Counted from the stretch's first letter, positions 46,471 to 57,056 are shown. The stretch: DNA of 64,000 nt from Akanthomyces muscarius (GCF_028009165.1 NC_079242.1:4340001-4404000); one strand, 5' to 3'. The notes: generated by a model from the letters alone, not told the origin. Translations and numbers: made by a program.

Positions 46471-47309
46471 TCTGTCGCGGGGGCGGTATCAATGGCGGTG
46501 GCCGCGGGCTCAGGCTAGTCTTGCGGTAGACGTGTACTCATGAGCTTCCCGGGCAGCAGTTGAGAGCATCCGCTATCATCATTCTGCCCGAGAGTTTTTG
46601 GTATGCTCGTGTTTGGCGTAACACGTCCAAAATGCGGAGGGGTGGCGCTGTCCTATAGCCCCCGTTACATGCGTCACAGGCGCACCGCCACTAGAGATCC
46701 CTGAAGACCGGGTCAGGGTCCGAAAGTCTAGACAAGGCCACAACGTCATGTCTGTCACTCATGGAGGAGACTTGCTTTTTGAGCGAAAGGGCTGGACGTT
46801 TATTGTTTGATTCCAATTTTCTTATTTACTCTTCTTTTTGGTTCGAATATATAACATCTGGTTGCGAAGCCGCCTGCCATGGGCGACAAGATCGATCGCG
46901 TTTAGCGGCCTCATCAACCTTACCCTAGATGAAAGAATTGAATCACACAGCCGGTCCGTGTCGTAACGCCATGCTCTCATAATCGGGGAGATATTATTGT
47001 CTATCCGAGTCTACCCATATAAACATGTGATCTTTAGTTTTTAGCTGTTTCCCCATCGCTTGTTCTAGCCTCCTCGTGTGCGCCGACGACCCGTATGATA
47101 CCGAGTGAAGGTGCCGCCGTGTAGTAGATGTCTGTGATTCTTCACATAACGATGCGGTACAAGTAAATGGAAAGAGCTTGTTCGACAGTCCACTCCCCAT
47201 AAATCTAAATAAAAATGTGTCGGCACCCAATGATAACGCAGCCCGCAGTCCCAAACGCGTCCAAGTCGCGTCAATGTACTACTCCCCGGATCTTCGACAG
47301 ACAGCGCGT
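46471..47309. other. Intergenic between rcy1 start and aspartokinase stop
   Basis: Both flanking genes lie on the minus strand, so this holds the rcy1 promoter and the aspartokinase 3' end. No additional gene, RNA or repeat is recognised. Confidence 0.5.
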
Positions 47310-49203
47310 CTAGTCTAAAAAGGTAAAAAGATGCGTATGTAGAACGTTCATCGCACGACTCGCGTCGCGAGCGTCGATGACGCATGAAATGTTGATTTCG
47401 CTTGCACCTATCGATTGATTAGTCTGAAGCACTCCCGAGGTTGGTTAGGATTAAAAAAAAGATATACCCTGGGAAATCATCTCCAAGTTGACATTGTGTT
47501 CCCCTAGCGTAGAAAACATCTTGCCGGCGACGCCAACCATGTTCTTCATGTCGGCACCGACCAAGCTGAGAATGGCCATGTCGGAGAGGACGCTCACGTC
47601 GCCACACTCCTCCAGGCTCTGCTTGGCGCTGGAAAAGGCCTCGATGCGGGTGCTGGCCGAGTGGATCGCCAGCGAGACATGCACTTCGGACGTGGAGATG
47701 AGGTCGACCGAGATGCTGTGCTTGTCAAGAATGGAAAACACGCGCGCAAAGAAGCCGTGCGAGATGGAGCGCTTGTTGGAGTGCACGTTGATGACGCTAA
47801 TGTTGTCCTTGATGGTGACGGCCGTGGGTCGCTTCGGCGGCTTGGGCAGGCCGTCGCCGTGGGCGGCGAGATGGGCCAGCGACCGTGAGCGGTGTAGTTG
47901 GTGCGAGGCGGACAGGATGGGATCGGGTATGACGATGGTGCCGGTGCCGCGCGGGTTCTTGACGTTCTTGATGCGGATCGGGATCGGGGGTGTAGCGCGA
48001 ACGACCTGGTCCATGGTGAGATGATGGATGACCTCGGAGCCGTAGAATGTCAATTCGGCAGCTTCCGAGGGCGTGATGGATGTGAGAAGGCGCGCTGTAG
48101 GCACCTTGGACGGGTCCGCAGTGAAGATGCCGTCGACTTCCTTCCAGATTTGTAGCTCCTCAGCCTTGAGGCTGACGGCACAGAGAGCAGCGCACAAGTC
48201 AGTGTAACCACGGCCGATATCGCCATCAATCAGACTGCCGGGCACGTTACCAAAGAAGCCAGTGACGACGGGCACCTTGTTTCCGCATGTGCTTAGCTTC
48301 TTGTGGAAGGCATCCACTGCCGTCTTGTAAAAGTTGGCATCGAGGGGATCCGTGGCCCCGAAGTGCAGCACATCACCGAGGTCCACGTATTCAGCATCGA
48401 CACCCTGTCACCGTGTTAGCAGCTTCTTGGCACAATGTATACCTTGAAAACATACACCATCCTGTAGCACCGCCGTCATGGAGAGACAGGCTAGCTTCTC
48501 GCCAAAGCTGATGACGCGGTCCTTGGACCGCGCATTGATCTCGAGGTTAAATCTCTTGGTAGCGATAATATACTCGATGAGCTCCTGACACTCGACTTCT
48601 ATACGAGAAATAAGCTTTTGCCGTAGCACAGGCTCGTTGATGTAGGCCTCCGCGGCGGCAATGTGATCTTTGCAGATGTCGTTGATGAGCATCTTGGCCT
48701 CGTCAATGTGTGCAATCTGCTCCTCCTCCTCGTTTGTCGCGGCACCGACAGCCTTGAGCATGGCATAAACGCCGAGTAAACTGGTTGTGCGTCAGAGATG
48801 ACGGACCAATCTCTCTGTGTGTTGCAAGCAAACTTACCGACTGGTGGTGCCCTCGGCCTTTTTCCCCGTGCTTCGCGCAGAACACACCACCACCACTCGA
48901 TTCCGTGACAGAGTTGCCCTGTAGACAATAGGTTAGAGGCCTTGTGCATTGATATCGCACGCCATAGTCACGGGACAAGTCTTACTTGACAATATCGTGC
49001 GCAATCTAGGCATCCAAAACGTCGTTAGCTTCAAGTGTCTCATGCTCACAGGCCATGCGGCTCTCACCCAAGCCTGCATGACTGCATCGTGGCGGGCCAG
49101 CGAACTGACATACCTTGCCAGGAAATTTACCGACGCTCGTTCCCCCGAATTTTTGTACAACCCAGCCCAGCTCGGGCGAGTTGAAATATGAGTAGCCGCT
49201 CAT
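47310..49203 (-). CDS. hom3: Aspartokinase (threonine/methionine pathway)
   Basis: Aspartokinase phosphorylates L-aspartate, the first committed step to threonine, methionine and isoleucine, and is usually feedback-inhibited by threonine through ACT domains. Six exons (49114-49203, 48986-49005, 48838-48918, 48456-48780, 47468-48404, 47310-47407) give 516 residues. The kinase domain has VVQKFGGTSVGKF (residues 16-28), VVVVCSARSTGKKAEGTTSR, RSKDRVISFGEKLACLS and the GDIGRGYTDLCAALCAVSL nucleotide site. The two ACT domains are visible as ISVINVHSNKRSISHGFFAR and DMAILSLVGADMKNMVGVAG, then EMISQGASEINISCVI, whose last part comes from the final 98-nt exon. The second exon is only 20 nt. All junctions hold the frame. 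Confidence 0.95.
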
Positions 49204-50403
49204 GGCTTTTTTTGCTTGGTCCCCTCACGCAACCTTTGCCCGAAAATGACCTCAGTTTGACCAAGAATGAGAATGGCCGAGTTCAATGAGCCCAGAGAGT
49301 GTAAATATGCCCTCTGTCGCTTGCTTCGAATGGGCTCGATGATGAATTGAGGTTCTTCGTTGCAGCACACTGTTTGCGGCTCGTCGCTGCAGTTTTTTTT
49401 TTCCGACTTCGCGAGTCACACTATGTTACTTGAAGACCCGCCGAAGTGGTGACAGCCAAGGAAAGCTTCACAGAGAAGAGCCAAAGTTGGCCAAATAGGC
49501 AACGAATTGCGAGGCAGAAAGGAGCGGAAGGGATATGGGTGTTATCTTGTATGCAGGAACAGAATTGGTCAAATATATCAATAGATGAGATGCCGATCTT
49601 GTCGTCGACTCACAGACTCAATGAGGTATGAGTGAAAAAAGATCGGGTCGCCGGAGCCGGAGGTTGAGCGCCGGGGGGTCTAACTTGTCCCTCCTTGTTC
49701 CTTGGGCTTGAGTGCTGTTTCGGCGCTGCTAGTTGCGCTGAGCCCACTGTAACGTGGCTAGCTCTAGGTAGGTACCTAGGTAGGTGAGGTGCTTAGGTAC
49801 CTACAGCTCCGGACGGTGCTGAGCGCTGGACGAGTCAGACGCCGTATTACAGTTGCTGTATCCGTACTGGTAGGCGCGCAACCTGCTACCAGGGTCTTTG
49901 GCAGCTATGACAAACACAATCTCTGGCCTGCGGGAGATTGTCACTTGGGCGCGTTGTCGGGAATCTGCACATTCAAATAAAAAGGGAGGAGCGTCTCCCT
50001 ACCCGCCCACGAGTGCATTAAATTCTCGCGGGACAGCGGCAATCACAGGCCAGCGAGGGCCTTCAAGCCGGTTCCCGGGTCCGTCCTCCGCCTCTGCGTG
50101 CTGCGCTGCTACAGTGGGCGGCGGGTGTGAATACATGCACGAGGAGCGGCTGCGAACAGTGTCTCTTGCTTGGGGGCCAATTGCGATGGCGCAATCGCAC
50201 GCTAGTGTCTGGTCTGTCTCCGAGAATTTCCCGTCCATTCTACCATACCAGTACCCCATGCTAGACTCCGGTTTACAGTTGTGTTAGTTAGCGGCTTCTT
50301 CCACAATCTTTGCCCCATCGGTCCAAGCCGGTGTTTGCACAGCGTCTAATAAGTGCTAGGGGCAAGCTGTTGCAGCCTCACCTTATTAGACTAGCGTTTC
50401 GAA
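49204..50403. promoter_or_regulatory. Aspartokinase promoter and start of the copia-derived array region
   Basis: A TGACTC core (minus strand, 49413-49418) resembles a Gcn4/CPC1 general amino acid control site, which would suit an aspartokinase gene; a second GACTCA lies near 49611. A CCTAGGTAGG repeat run is at 49767-49803. No gene is seen between 49204 and 50403. Confidence 0.4.
49767..49803. repeat. CTAGGTAGGTACC palindromic run
   Basis: Two CTAGGTAGG words separated by TACC are followed by an inverted TTAGGTACCTAC. It belongs to the same dispersed intergenic word family as 13831-13875 and 33255-33276. Confidence 0.65.
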
Positions 50404-50700
50404 TGCCCGTTAATGGCATCGGCAACGTGGAAATTCCTGTTAGGCTGGGCCACCCTCAGTGCTGTCCATCAGACTCTGAGGCTGCGCAAAGTCCTCCACG
50501 CACCGGAGGCGATTTGCAATATTGTCGGGCAAACTCTGCTGCAGGACTATAGTGTGAGCTGGAGCAGCGAAACAAACGCCGTTAATGATCGACAAGGCAA
50601 AAACCGTTGCGTACTTTGACCACTTAGACGGCCTCCCGCAACTCAGAATCAGCGAACCGCTGGTCGGCCCTTAGCTGGGCCCATCCCCCTTTACTACCGG
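50404..50700 (+). pseudogene. Decayed copia-derived beta-barrel family member, copy 1
   Basis: This is a degraded paralogue of the gene at 51555-52587. Pieces of the family pattern occur in order but in different frames: PVNGIGNVEIPVR (50404-50442), then LRLRKVLHAPEAICNIVGQ (from about 50487), then VAYFDHLDGLPQLRISEPLV (from about 50603). A stop directly follows LVGP, then LGPSPF (about 50674-50691). At least two frameshifts and one stop interrupt the frame, and the N-terminal W/F block is missing. Weak similarity may continue to about 50760. It is in the same orientation as the three downstream copies. Confidence 0.7.
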
Positions 50701-51554
50701 GTCGTCGTATTTTATGATGAGGAACGCGACAAGGTCCTACCGGACTTGGGACCGCCTTCCCTTGACTACGGCCTGGGAGATCAAATGCCCTTTGCCGTCG
50801 CTTGTAAGCGAGAACTGGACAGCGAATGCATTTATTGTGGCTGCGAGCTTCAAAGATGTGCATTTCTCTTCTGGATCATTACATCTTGGATTATACATGT
50901 TGACTAAAATCAGAAGAGAGCTTGCTTGCCAGACTTTCTAGCCCGTTGACGACGAAATCTGGGGGTACCACGAAAACCCATGGATCAGATTACGACGGGC
51001 CGTCTCCTACCCCGTCGAAGTGCCACAAAACGAGCAATAGATACCGAAATCAGTCATGAATATTTGTGAAAGCAATGCAATGTGAGTATAGAACAGAGCT
51101 ATTGATCTCGTTTCACCAAGAGCGCAGGCAAACAGTGCTACATACTGTGCGACGAGTGGCTGGCCTTCCTTCGTGTCGCGCCACCGCGTAAAGCTGGTAG
51201 AAGACCGATTCCGGTCTTTGCAGGCGAAATTGGTATTGAGATATTTGAGACAGAATGTGTGTTGGTGTGACGATGGTATCGTATACGACTGTCGTGATGC
51301 CAGAGGCTGCCTTTTGTACACCTACCTTCGCGCAGAGTAATTTGCTCGTCACGTTTACCAATCGTGACACCAGAGACTGTACTTGTGGTACGCACATCTG
51401 AGCTTGCAATATTTAAATGCTCAATGTCTCCCTCCCTCCAATGGATTTTCCATCTCTCATCATTCACAACGAGGCAGAATCAGACTGAAAAGAACCAACA
51501 CAATCGAAACTTTTCAATTTCTTCACCACTTTCAACGGACTCAACATTTGCAAG
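50701..51554. other. Intergenic upstream of array copy 2
   Basis: No intact gene is seen. The last 120 nt before the start of the next gene are C/T- then A/C-rich, as in fungal leaders, so this probably holds its promoter. Confidence 0.45.
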
Positions 51555-52587
51555 ATGAGCGACTCTCCTCTCTGTCCCGCATGGATCTATTCTGCCACCT
51601 CCAATGTACAGTACGTGGCTGCCAGCTCCTTTTACCCTATTAAAGCATCTCCATCCCATTCCCCAACTTTCAACGTATGGCATTCGTTCTAACACCGATG
51701 CTTCTAGCCGCGCCAAAGATAAGTCCTGGTTTGGCGCTGATTACCAGCCCATCAAGAGCTCACTGGGACCACACAACGTGAGCTCATCACTCCACGACGC
51801 CGTCCTCGGAATCGGCACGGTTGAGATTCTCGTGAAGCGCCGACCAGACGCGCGAGGAGCACAAGGCCACGGAGTGCTCCGACTCCGCAACGTTCTGCAC
51901 GTACCCAGCTGCATCTGCAACGTGATCGGGACACCCGTCACCAAGGAATATGTCCTGCGAGCAGCTTCCAGCGGCATCTGCGAAATCTCGGACAAGAAGG
52001 GCAAGGCCGCCGGATACTTCTATAAGCTGGACCTGCCAGGCCAGTTGCTGCAGCTTCGCCTCAGCGGCCCCCCGGTCGGACCAAGAGTTGGCCCTTCACC
52101 GTTCCAGCCACAGCATAAGTATAAGATTTGTGCGTGGTGGCATGAGGATCATCGCCAGCTCACGATGCGGCAGCTGGCCAAGCGCGCCAAGAAGCTCCCT
52201 CGGCCCGGTGTCGCTGCCTTTGACAACGAGGAGCGAGCTTGGATGAAGAGGGAGCACGGAAGCGTGTGGAAGTTCATGAGGGCCTTTGGACTCAAAGGTA
52301 ACAGTGAAGAAGACGCCGAGAAGGCGCGGCAAATTATCCGGTCGAACACGGCACCGGATATGGCCGACACACTGGGCACGGACGCATCGGTGGTGGAAAG
52401 CAACGCCTTGGTTGCTCAGGCGAACAAGTACCTTGGAGCCAAGGAGCTCGGTTGGATCATCATAAACTACGGCGATGTGCTCTCGTTTATGGTGAGCTTG
52501 CGTCTCAAGTTCTCGGATGCTAGGGACGGGCTCAAGGCCAAGAAGATCGCCGCCATTTTGATGGCCCCAGATGCTGACAAAGGCTAA
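51555..52587 (+). CDS. Copia Pol beta-barrel-like domain protein with W/G repeats, intact array copy 2
   Basis: The function is unknown. Exons 51555-51610 and 51708-52587 (97-nt intron, TCTAAC branch site) give 311 residues. The N-terminal half resembles the beta-barrel region next to the protease of copia-type Pol polyproteins (TNT1/Ty1 class): CPAWIYSATSNVHRAKD, SWFGADYQPI, LGIGTVEILV and LRLRNVLHVPSCICNVIG. A conserved LRLSGPPVGPRVGPSPF closes the domain (about residues 130-146). In retroelements the first block would read W-I-x-D-S-G-A; here Asp and Gly of the catalytic triad are absent, so no protease activity is expected. The C-terminal half has two roughly 40-residue repeats (EERAWMKREHGSVWKFMRAF and KELGWIIINYGDVLSFMVSL). 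No reverse transcriptase, integrase or LTR is present, so this looks like a host gene of transposon origin. Confidence 0.75.
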
Positions 52588-53249
52588 TATTGTATACAGC
52601 ATGGCGAAATCCGGAGTATCTGGGGAATTTAGGTGTTTTTTGTTCTTTAGGTTTTTTTCATCGCCAGCAAGAATCACAATATGCTTCAATGTTGAGTTCA
52701 AGTGCGAAGAAGTCGGTGAACCTCTTTTTTTTTTTTTTTGGTGTGAATGTTGCATTTGGAGCCGGCCGGATGCTAGCAGTAAAAGTAAAGATTGAGTTTC
52801 TTTTCTTCTTTTGGCATATCATCAGATGTGCAAAAAAAAAAAAATAAGACTCTAGATCTTGAAATCCGCCAAAGCCTCGTAATGCCAAAATCATGAGCCT
52901 GATCATCAGTACCCACCCCACACACCACCACACGCCAGATTGCTGTAAGGTGAGGTTTACTCAGCCCCCTCGTTCATCATCGACCTCGCCGTGCTGCATT
53001 TCAGGAAAATCGCCGCCCTTCCACCTGAGCGTCCTGCCGGCCTACCTGTGATTCTTCACCTACAAACTCCCTCACTGCAGCCATATTCCGCGCGCCTTCA
53101 GCCTTGGCAGCGTCGTTCTCACCATGCATTGACCGGCTGGTCAAAGGCCGAGGAGAAAAGAACTCGTCACTGCTCTACATCCAATGGTCGGCATCAAGCG
53201 AAAGCGCGCTGACAGCGCCAGAGATGGCCATCCGCGGTAGCGAACACAG
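52588..53249. other. Intergenic between array copies 2 and 3
   Basis: The region contains a run of about 16 T at 52722-52739 and a run of A near 52832-52844, both downstream of copy 2. No gene is recognised. The 5' end of copy 3 may extend into it. Confidence 0.4.
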
Positions 53250-54253
53250 GACCTCCCATGCCCATCATGGGTATTTTCCCCCAGTTCCAACACTCAGTAT
53301 GAGTGCCACGGTACCATCGTACATTTCAGTGGATAGTTGACGTGTCTGACCGATACATATAGTGTTGCAAGGGACAGGTCATGGTTCTGCGACGATTACA
53401 GGCCGATATCTTCTTCCATCTTCGGCTCGCCCGTCATATGCATCGGCACTGTGCTACTCCCCGTCAAAGTCTCCCCGAATGCCGAGAACCGCGAGCACGC
53501 TACCGTGAAGCTACGCAACGTCTTGCATACCCCGAAAGCCATCTGCAACATTATAGGCGCGCCAATTTGCGATGATTATGACGTTGTTCTGGGAAGTTTT
53601 CGTAACCCAGCCAACGCTGGCACAATCACTCTCCCCAACGGCACCGCAGTGGGTTTCTTCACGCTCAAATCCCGTTTTCAGCTCAGGTTGAGCGTTCCAC
53701 CCGTTGGGCCACATGTTGGTCCTTCACCGTTCGAGCCAGGTACCAATTACATAATTCGTGCCGAGTGGCCCTCGTCGGAGCGCCAGAAGTGGCTACCAAG
53801 CCCGTGTACGCCCGGCCCGATGGCAGCCCCGGATCGCCCCTCCGCGGAAGAAAGGAAGTGGCTCAACATGCACTACGGCAACGAGTACAAATTCCTGGCC
53901 GCGCACCGCCTCAGGATCCGCGATGAAGAGGAACGGCATGAGGGCCTCCAGGTTATGCGCGCCTTGATGCAGCACCACACGGCTGATACCGTTGGCGGAC
54001 TGGGACACCCTTCGGAGCGCTTGGCCTCTCCCGAGAGGCAGTGGATGAAGGAGAATTATGGCAACGAGTACAAGTTCCTGGTTCTGCATGGCCTCGAGAT
54101 CACAAGGACGAAGACCGCCTACTAGGCCTCAATCTTGCGCGCGCCGTGATGGCAGCAGATGGGCGACGCGCCTTGCAAAGCAGTTTAAGCACAGCACAGA
54201 TCGGTGTCGACTCGTCTCCTCCTCGCGGCGCTATTTGCTTAAGCTGGTGGTGA
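53250..54253 (+). pseudogene. Copia-derived beta-barrel family member, array copy 3, 5' end unclear and frameshifted near the end
   Basis: The family exon pair is visible: CPSWVFSPSSNTH ends at a GTATGA donor at 53297, and after a 66-nt intron exon 2 opens at 53363 with VARDRSWFCDDYRPI. Then follow CIGTVLLPVK, VKLRNVLHTPKAICNIIGAP and LRLSVPPVGPHVGPSPFEPG. Two C-terminal repeats are present (EERKWLNMHYGNEYKFLAAH and ERQWMKENYGNEYKFLVLHG). No ATG exists between an upstream in-frame stop at 53238 and the first family residue, so the start is lost or lies in an unseen exon. Near 54095 the frame shifts: it stops at 54125, while the repeat continues as DHKDEDRLLG in another frame. It is most similar to copy 4, and either a pseudogene or mis-sequenced. 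Confidence 0.65.
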
Positions 54254-54827
54254 GCGAGTAACAGTGGTATTTAGCGAGAGTCTTCACCTCTCTATTTGAC
54301 ATGTACTTACATATTTCCTCTCTTTAGCCTCGCCATGTATCACTTATATGTAGTTTAATCTCTGCATTAAATAAACAAAATTCCTGTGTGTCACTTATCT
54401 GCTGAGGCGGATGTCATTTTCACAGTCTCCATGCAGGATGCGAGACACTGTGTACTGAAACCATTCAGCACCTATCTAAGATCCGCCACTCTCTAAATGG
54501 ATACGGTAAAGGTAGTCAACTATCCCCTTCAAAGCCGCCGGAACCTGCCCGTCTTATTAGAGTTGCACGGCCTTTACGTCTATGCCGTGGCCATGTCTCT
54601 AAGCCCTGTATCTTCCTCCTAGGTCAGGGGTCCTTCAGGGTCCAGCCCCACGCCAGATCACCCCGCGAATCAGGGCAAACGGCGCGATTCCAACTCCAAA
54701 ATGCTGCATTTTGCTTCTGCAACGCCCGCTCCCGAATTTATCGCAGCGCCCATACCAGCTCGAGAGCTGCCATTTCTCTCTCAAGATATCGAAACAGGCC
54801 ACGAGGCCAAATGTCACCTTCCTTGGT
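54254..54827. other. Intergenic between array copies 3 and 4
   Basis: No gene or repeat is recognised; it probably holds the promoter of copy 4. Confidence 0.4.
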
Positions 54828-56122
54828 ATGGGCGGCAGGACGGTTGCTTCCGGTGTAGTGCGGGTCAATGCTGCCCAGCCCTCCGTTGCACAGCCCTCCG
54901 CTGCTCTGCCTCCGGCTGCTCTGCCGTGCCCATCGTGGGTTCTCGCTACTGGCACCGCTGTGCAGTAAGGACAGCCCTGAAAGTCACGAACGCGCAGTGG
55001 GCGCCCACAGAGAACATGGCATCTAATCTATAATACAAAACCCAGCGTTGCTAAAGACCGGTCATGGTTCTGCGTCGACTACCGGCCAATCTCATCGGCG
55101 CTGACTTCTGACGCGCCCGTCATTGGTATGGGCACAATGCATCTCCCCGTCAAACAGACGCCCGGGGCCAGGAATCGCGGACACGGCACCCTCACGCTGC
55201 GAGACGTCCTTCACGTCCCCTCTGCGCTCTGCAACATTGTCGGCACGCCGGTGTTCCAAGACTACAATGTGTCCCTCGGATCCGGCCCAGGGTCAGACGG
55301 CAGCATCAGCCTTTTCGATGGCACCCCGGTTGCCTACATTACGCCCGGACGCCGACTCCCGGAAGTCAGACTGAGCGGTCCGCCTATCGGGCCGCGCGTC
55401 GGCCCTTCACCGTTTAAGCCGGATGCCATATACTGGATCAAGGCGGCATGGTCCGAGACGGAGCGCGAGAAATGGCTGGACGTGGACGCAGCATTGGCGT
55501 CGGGCGACGCGCCGCAGACACCGGCTCACCCTTCTGATGAGGAAGAGAGGTGGTTGAAGCGGCACGTTGACGGCGGATTCGAAGTCATCTGCGACGTTTC
55601 ATGCTCAGCAACCACAACGACGAGGACCGCGAAGTAGCCTGGCATATCATACGCGGCATGATGGACCAGGGGGAGGCAGACATACTCGGGCCGCGACTCA
55701 AGCACTTGTCGGGGCAATTGTCTTTCTCCGAGATTGAGTGGCTGGAAGATCACCACGGCAACTTGGAAGCGTTCATGCAGATAGAGGGCCTGGACCCGGC
55801 GTATCAGTCGGACGTGACAGACGCCATCTCTCGAATCGGCAAAAAGCGGCGCCGGCTCGACGACTCCGACGACTCCGACGACTCCGACGACTCCGACGAC
55901 TCCAGCGACCTTGACTGGGACAATGGCGCGCCGCAGAAGCTCCTGTGCAACTCCTACTTTGAGCGCGACGAGCTCAGATGGGTCAAGGCGCGCCACGGCG
56001 ACACCGTGTCCTTTATCCTCACCATGGGGCTCAAGTTCAACGACCCGGCCGATGGCGAGAAGGCGTTGGAATTGGCCCGCAGCTTCATGGCGGACGAGGG
56101 CACGCGCCCGAGGAAGCGCTAG
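54828..56122 (+). pseudogene. Copia-derived beta-barrel family member, array copy 4, single frameshift
   Basis: Exon 1 (54828-54964) starts MGGRTVASGVVRVNAAQPSV, has an Ala/Pro-rich run and ends CPSWVLATGTAVH. After an 81-nt intron, exon 2 opens at 55046 with VAKDRSWFCVDYRPIS, then GMGTMHLPVK, LTLRDVLHVPSALCNIVG and VRLSGPPIGPRVGPSPFKPD. Three C-terminal repeats follow: EEERWLKRHVDGGFEV, then FSEIEWLEDHHGNLEAFMQ and RDELRWVKARHGDTVSFILT. Between about 55585 and 55601 the reading shifts frame; the upstream frame stops at 55637 while the repeats continue in another frame to the stop at 56122. The offset fits a one-base loss. A DDS tract encoded by a 9-nt repeat lies between repeats 2 and 3. Confidence 0.68.
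55858..55908 (+). repeat. 9-nt GACGACTCC tandem repeat encoding (DDS)n
   Basis: About five perfect copies of the unit occur inside the C-terminal part of array copy 4. The unit is a multiple of three, so copy-number change would not disturb the frame. Confidence 0.85.
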
Positions 56123-57056
56123 GAGACTTTCTGCGACCAGGTTGTAGCTTGTATCCTGAAAGCCGGAAGCTGTGTCTCGTATGTATCCCCTGCGTGTGTT
56201 GGACTTGAGATGAAAGAGGGAGGAACAACCCGGCATGGTGCTTTGCTTGTTGGGACGTCATGTACGGATACCACCAACACACAGGTGTCACGTCGGCATG
56301 TGAGGCATGTCCCAAACGGGCAATTTGTTGTTTTTTTCTCAGAGAAACTGACCAGCTGAATGAAAGCGCCCCATTGAGATTGGTGCGCAATCGAACCGGC
56401 GGCTCGCCTTTTAAAATTAGTACAGGGAGCTCTGGCCCTTGGCCTGCATTCCCTTGCAGCATTGATTAATACCCCAAGCGAAATGAGGACCACCGCAGCA
56501 CAATGTCTCGCATGTTATTGCCATGTGCCTAATAAATATATAAAACAACAACAAGACTAAATCTACTCATGCTGCTCTTGACGTCATATCTCAAGCAGGC
56601 CACCCACACAGAGCGCACAACAGCCTTGTCAAACAAACAATGTGCATGATCCAAAAGAGGAATTATTTGTTATTCAATCAACAACTCCTGGTCCTCGGAC
56701 CAGTCTCCCTGCCTCCAATCATTAGACAAAAAATAATATCAAACATAAACATCCGAAGAAAAAATAAGCCGCTAAGAATACCCCTCCTAAAAACAAATAT
56801 CCAGATCGCCGATAATACACACGTCTCCCGAGGCTGCACGGGTATCATAGCCAACAACTCAATCGAAGAGACCTCCCGTGCAAAATCATTGCACACATGG
56901 TCTTTGCCAAGTGGCTTCGTGCTCTCGTTCCGTCATCTTCCCAATTGCCTGCATATAATTGTATAGTTGGGTATTTGTACCATCCTTTCAATCACCCATA
57001 AACGCCGACTCCAATGCCCAAAACATGCGCCAACCGTATTTTTGTTACATACCCCC
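56123..57056. other. Intergenic between array copy 4 and the RFX gene (convergent)
   Basis: The second half (56520-56990) is A/T-rich, suggesting the 3' untranslated region of the RFX gene. No gene or repeat is recognised. Confidence 0.5.

Noticed and set aside
52588..52850. Poly-T and poly-A runs after array copy 2 as a sign of retroposition
   Set aside because: Copy 2 keeps an intron shared with copies 3 and 4, so it was not made from a spliced RNA; no target-site duplication was found.
55858..55908. The GACGACTCC repeat as a CRISPR-like or regulatory array
   Set aside because: It is an in-frame coding microsatellite without spacers.
50404..56122. An autonomous copia retrotransposon at the array
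   Set aside because: No reverse transcriptase, integrase, RNase H or long terminal repeats are visible; only the barrel-like segment is present and it is split by a spliceosomal intron.
55526..56236. A 236-codon frame antisense to array copy 4
   Set aside because: Family similarity is on the plus strand; the antisense frame is an artefact of the 9-nt repeat and codon bias.
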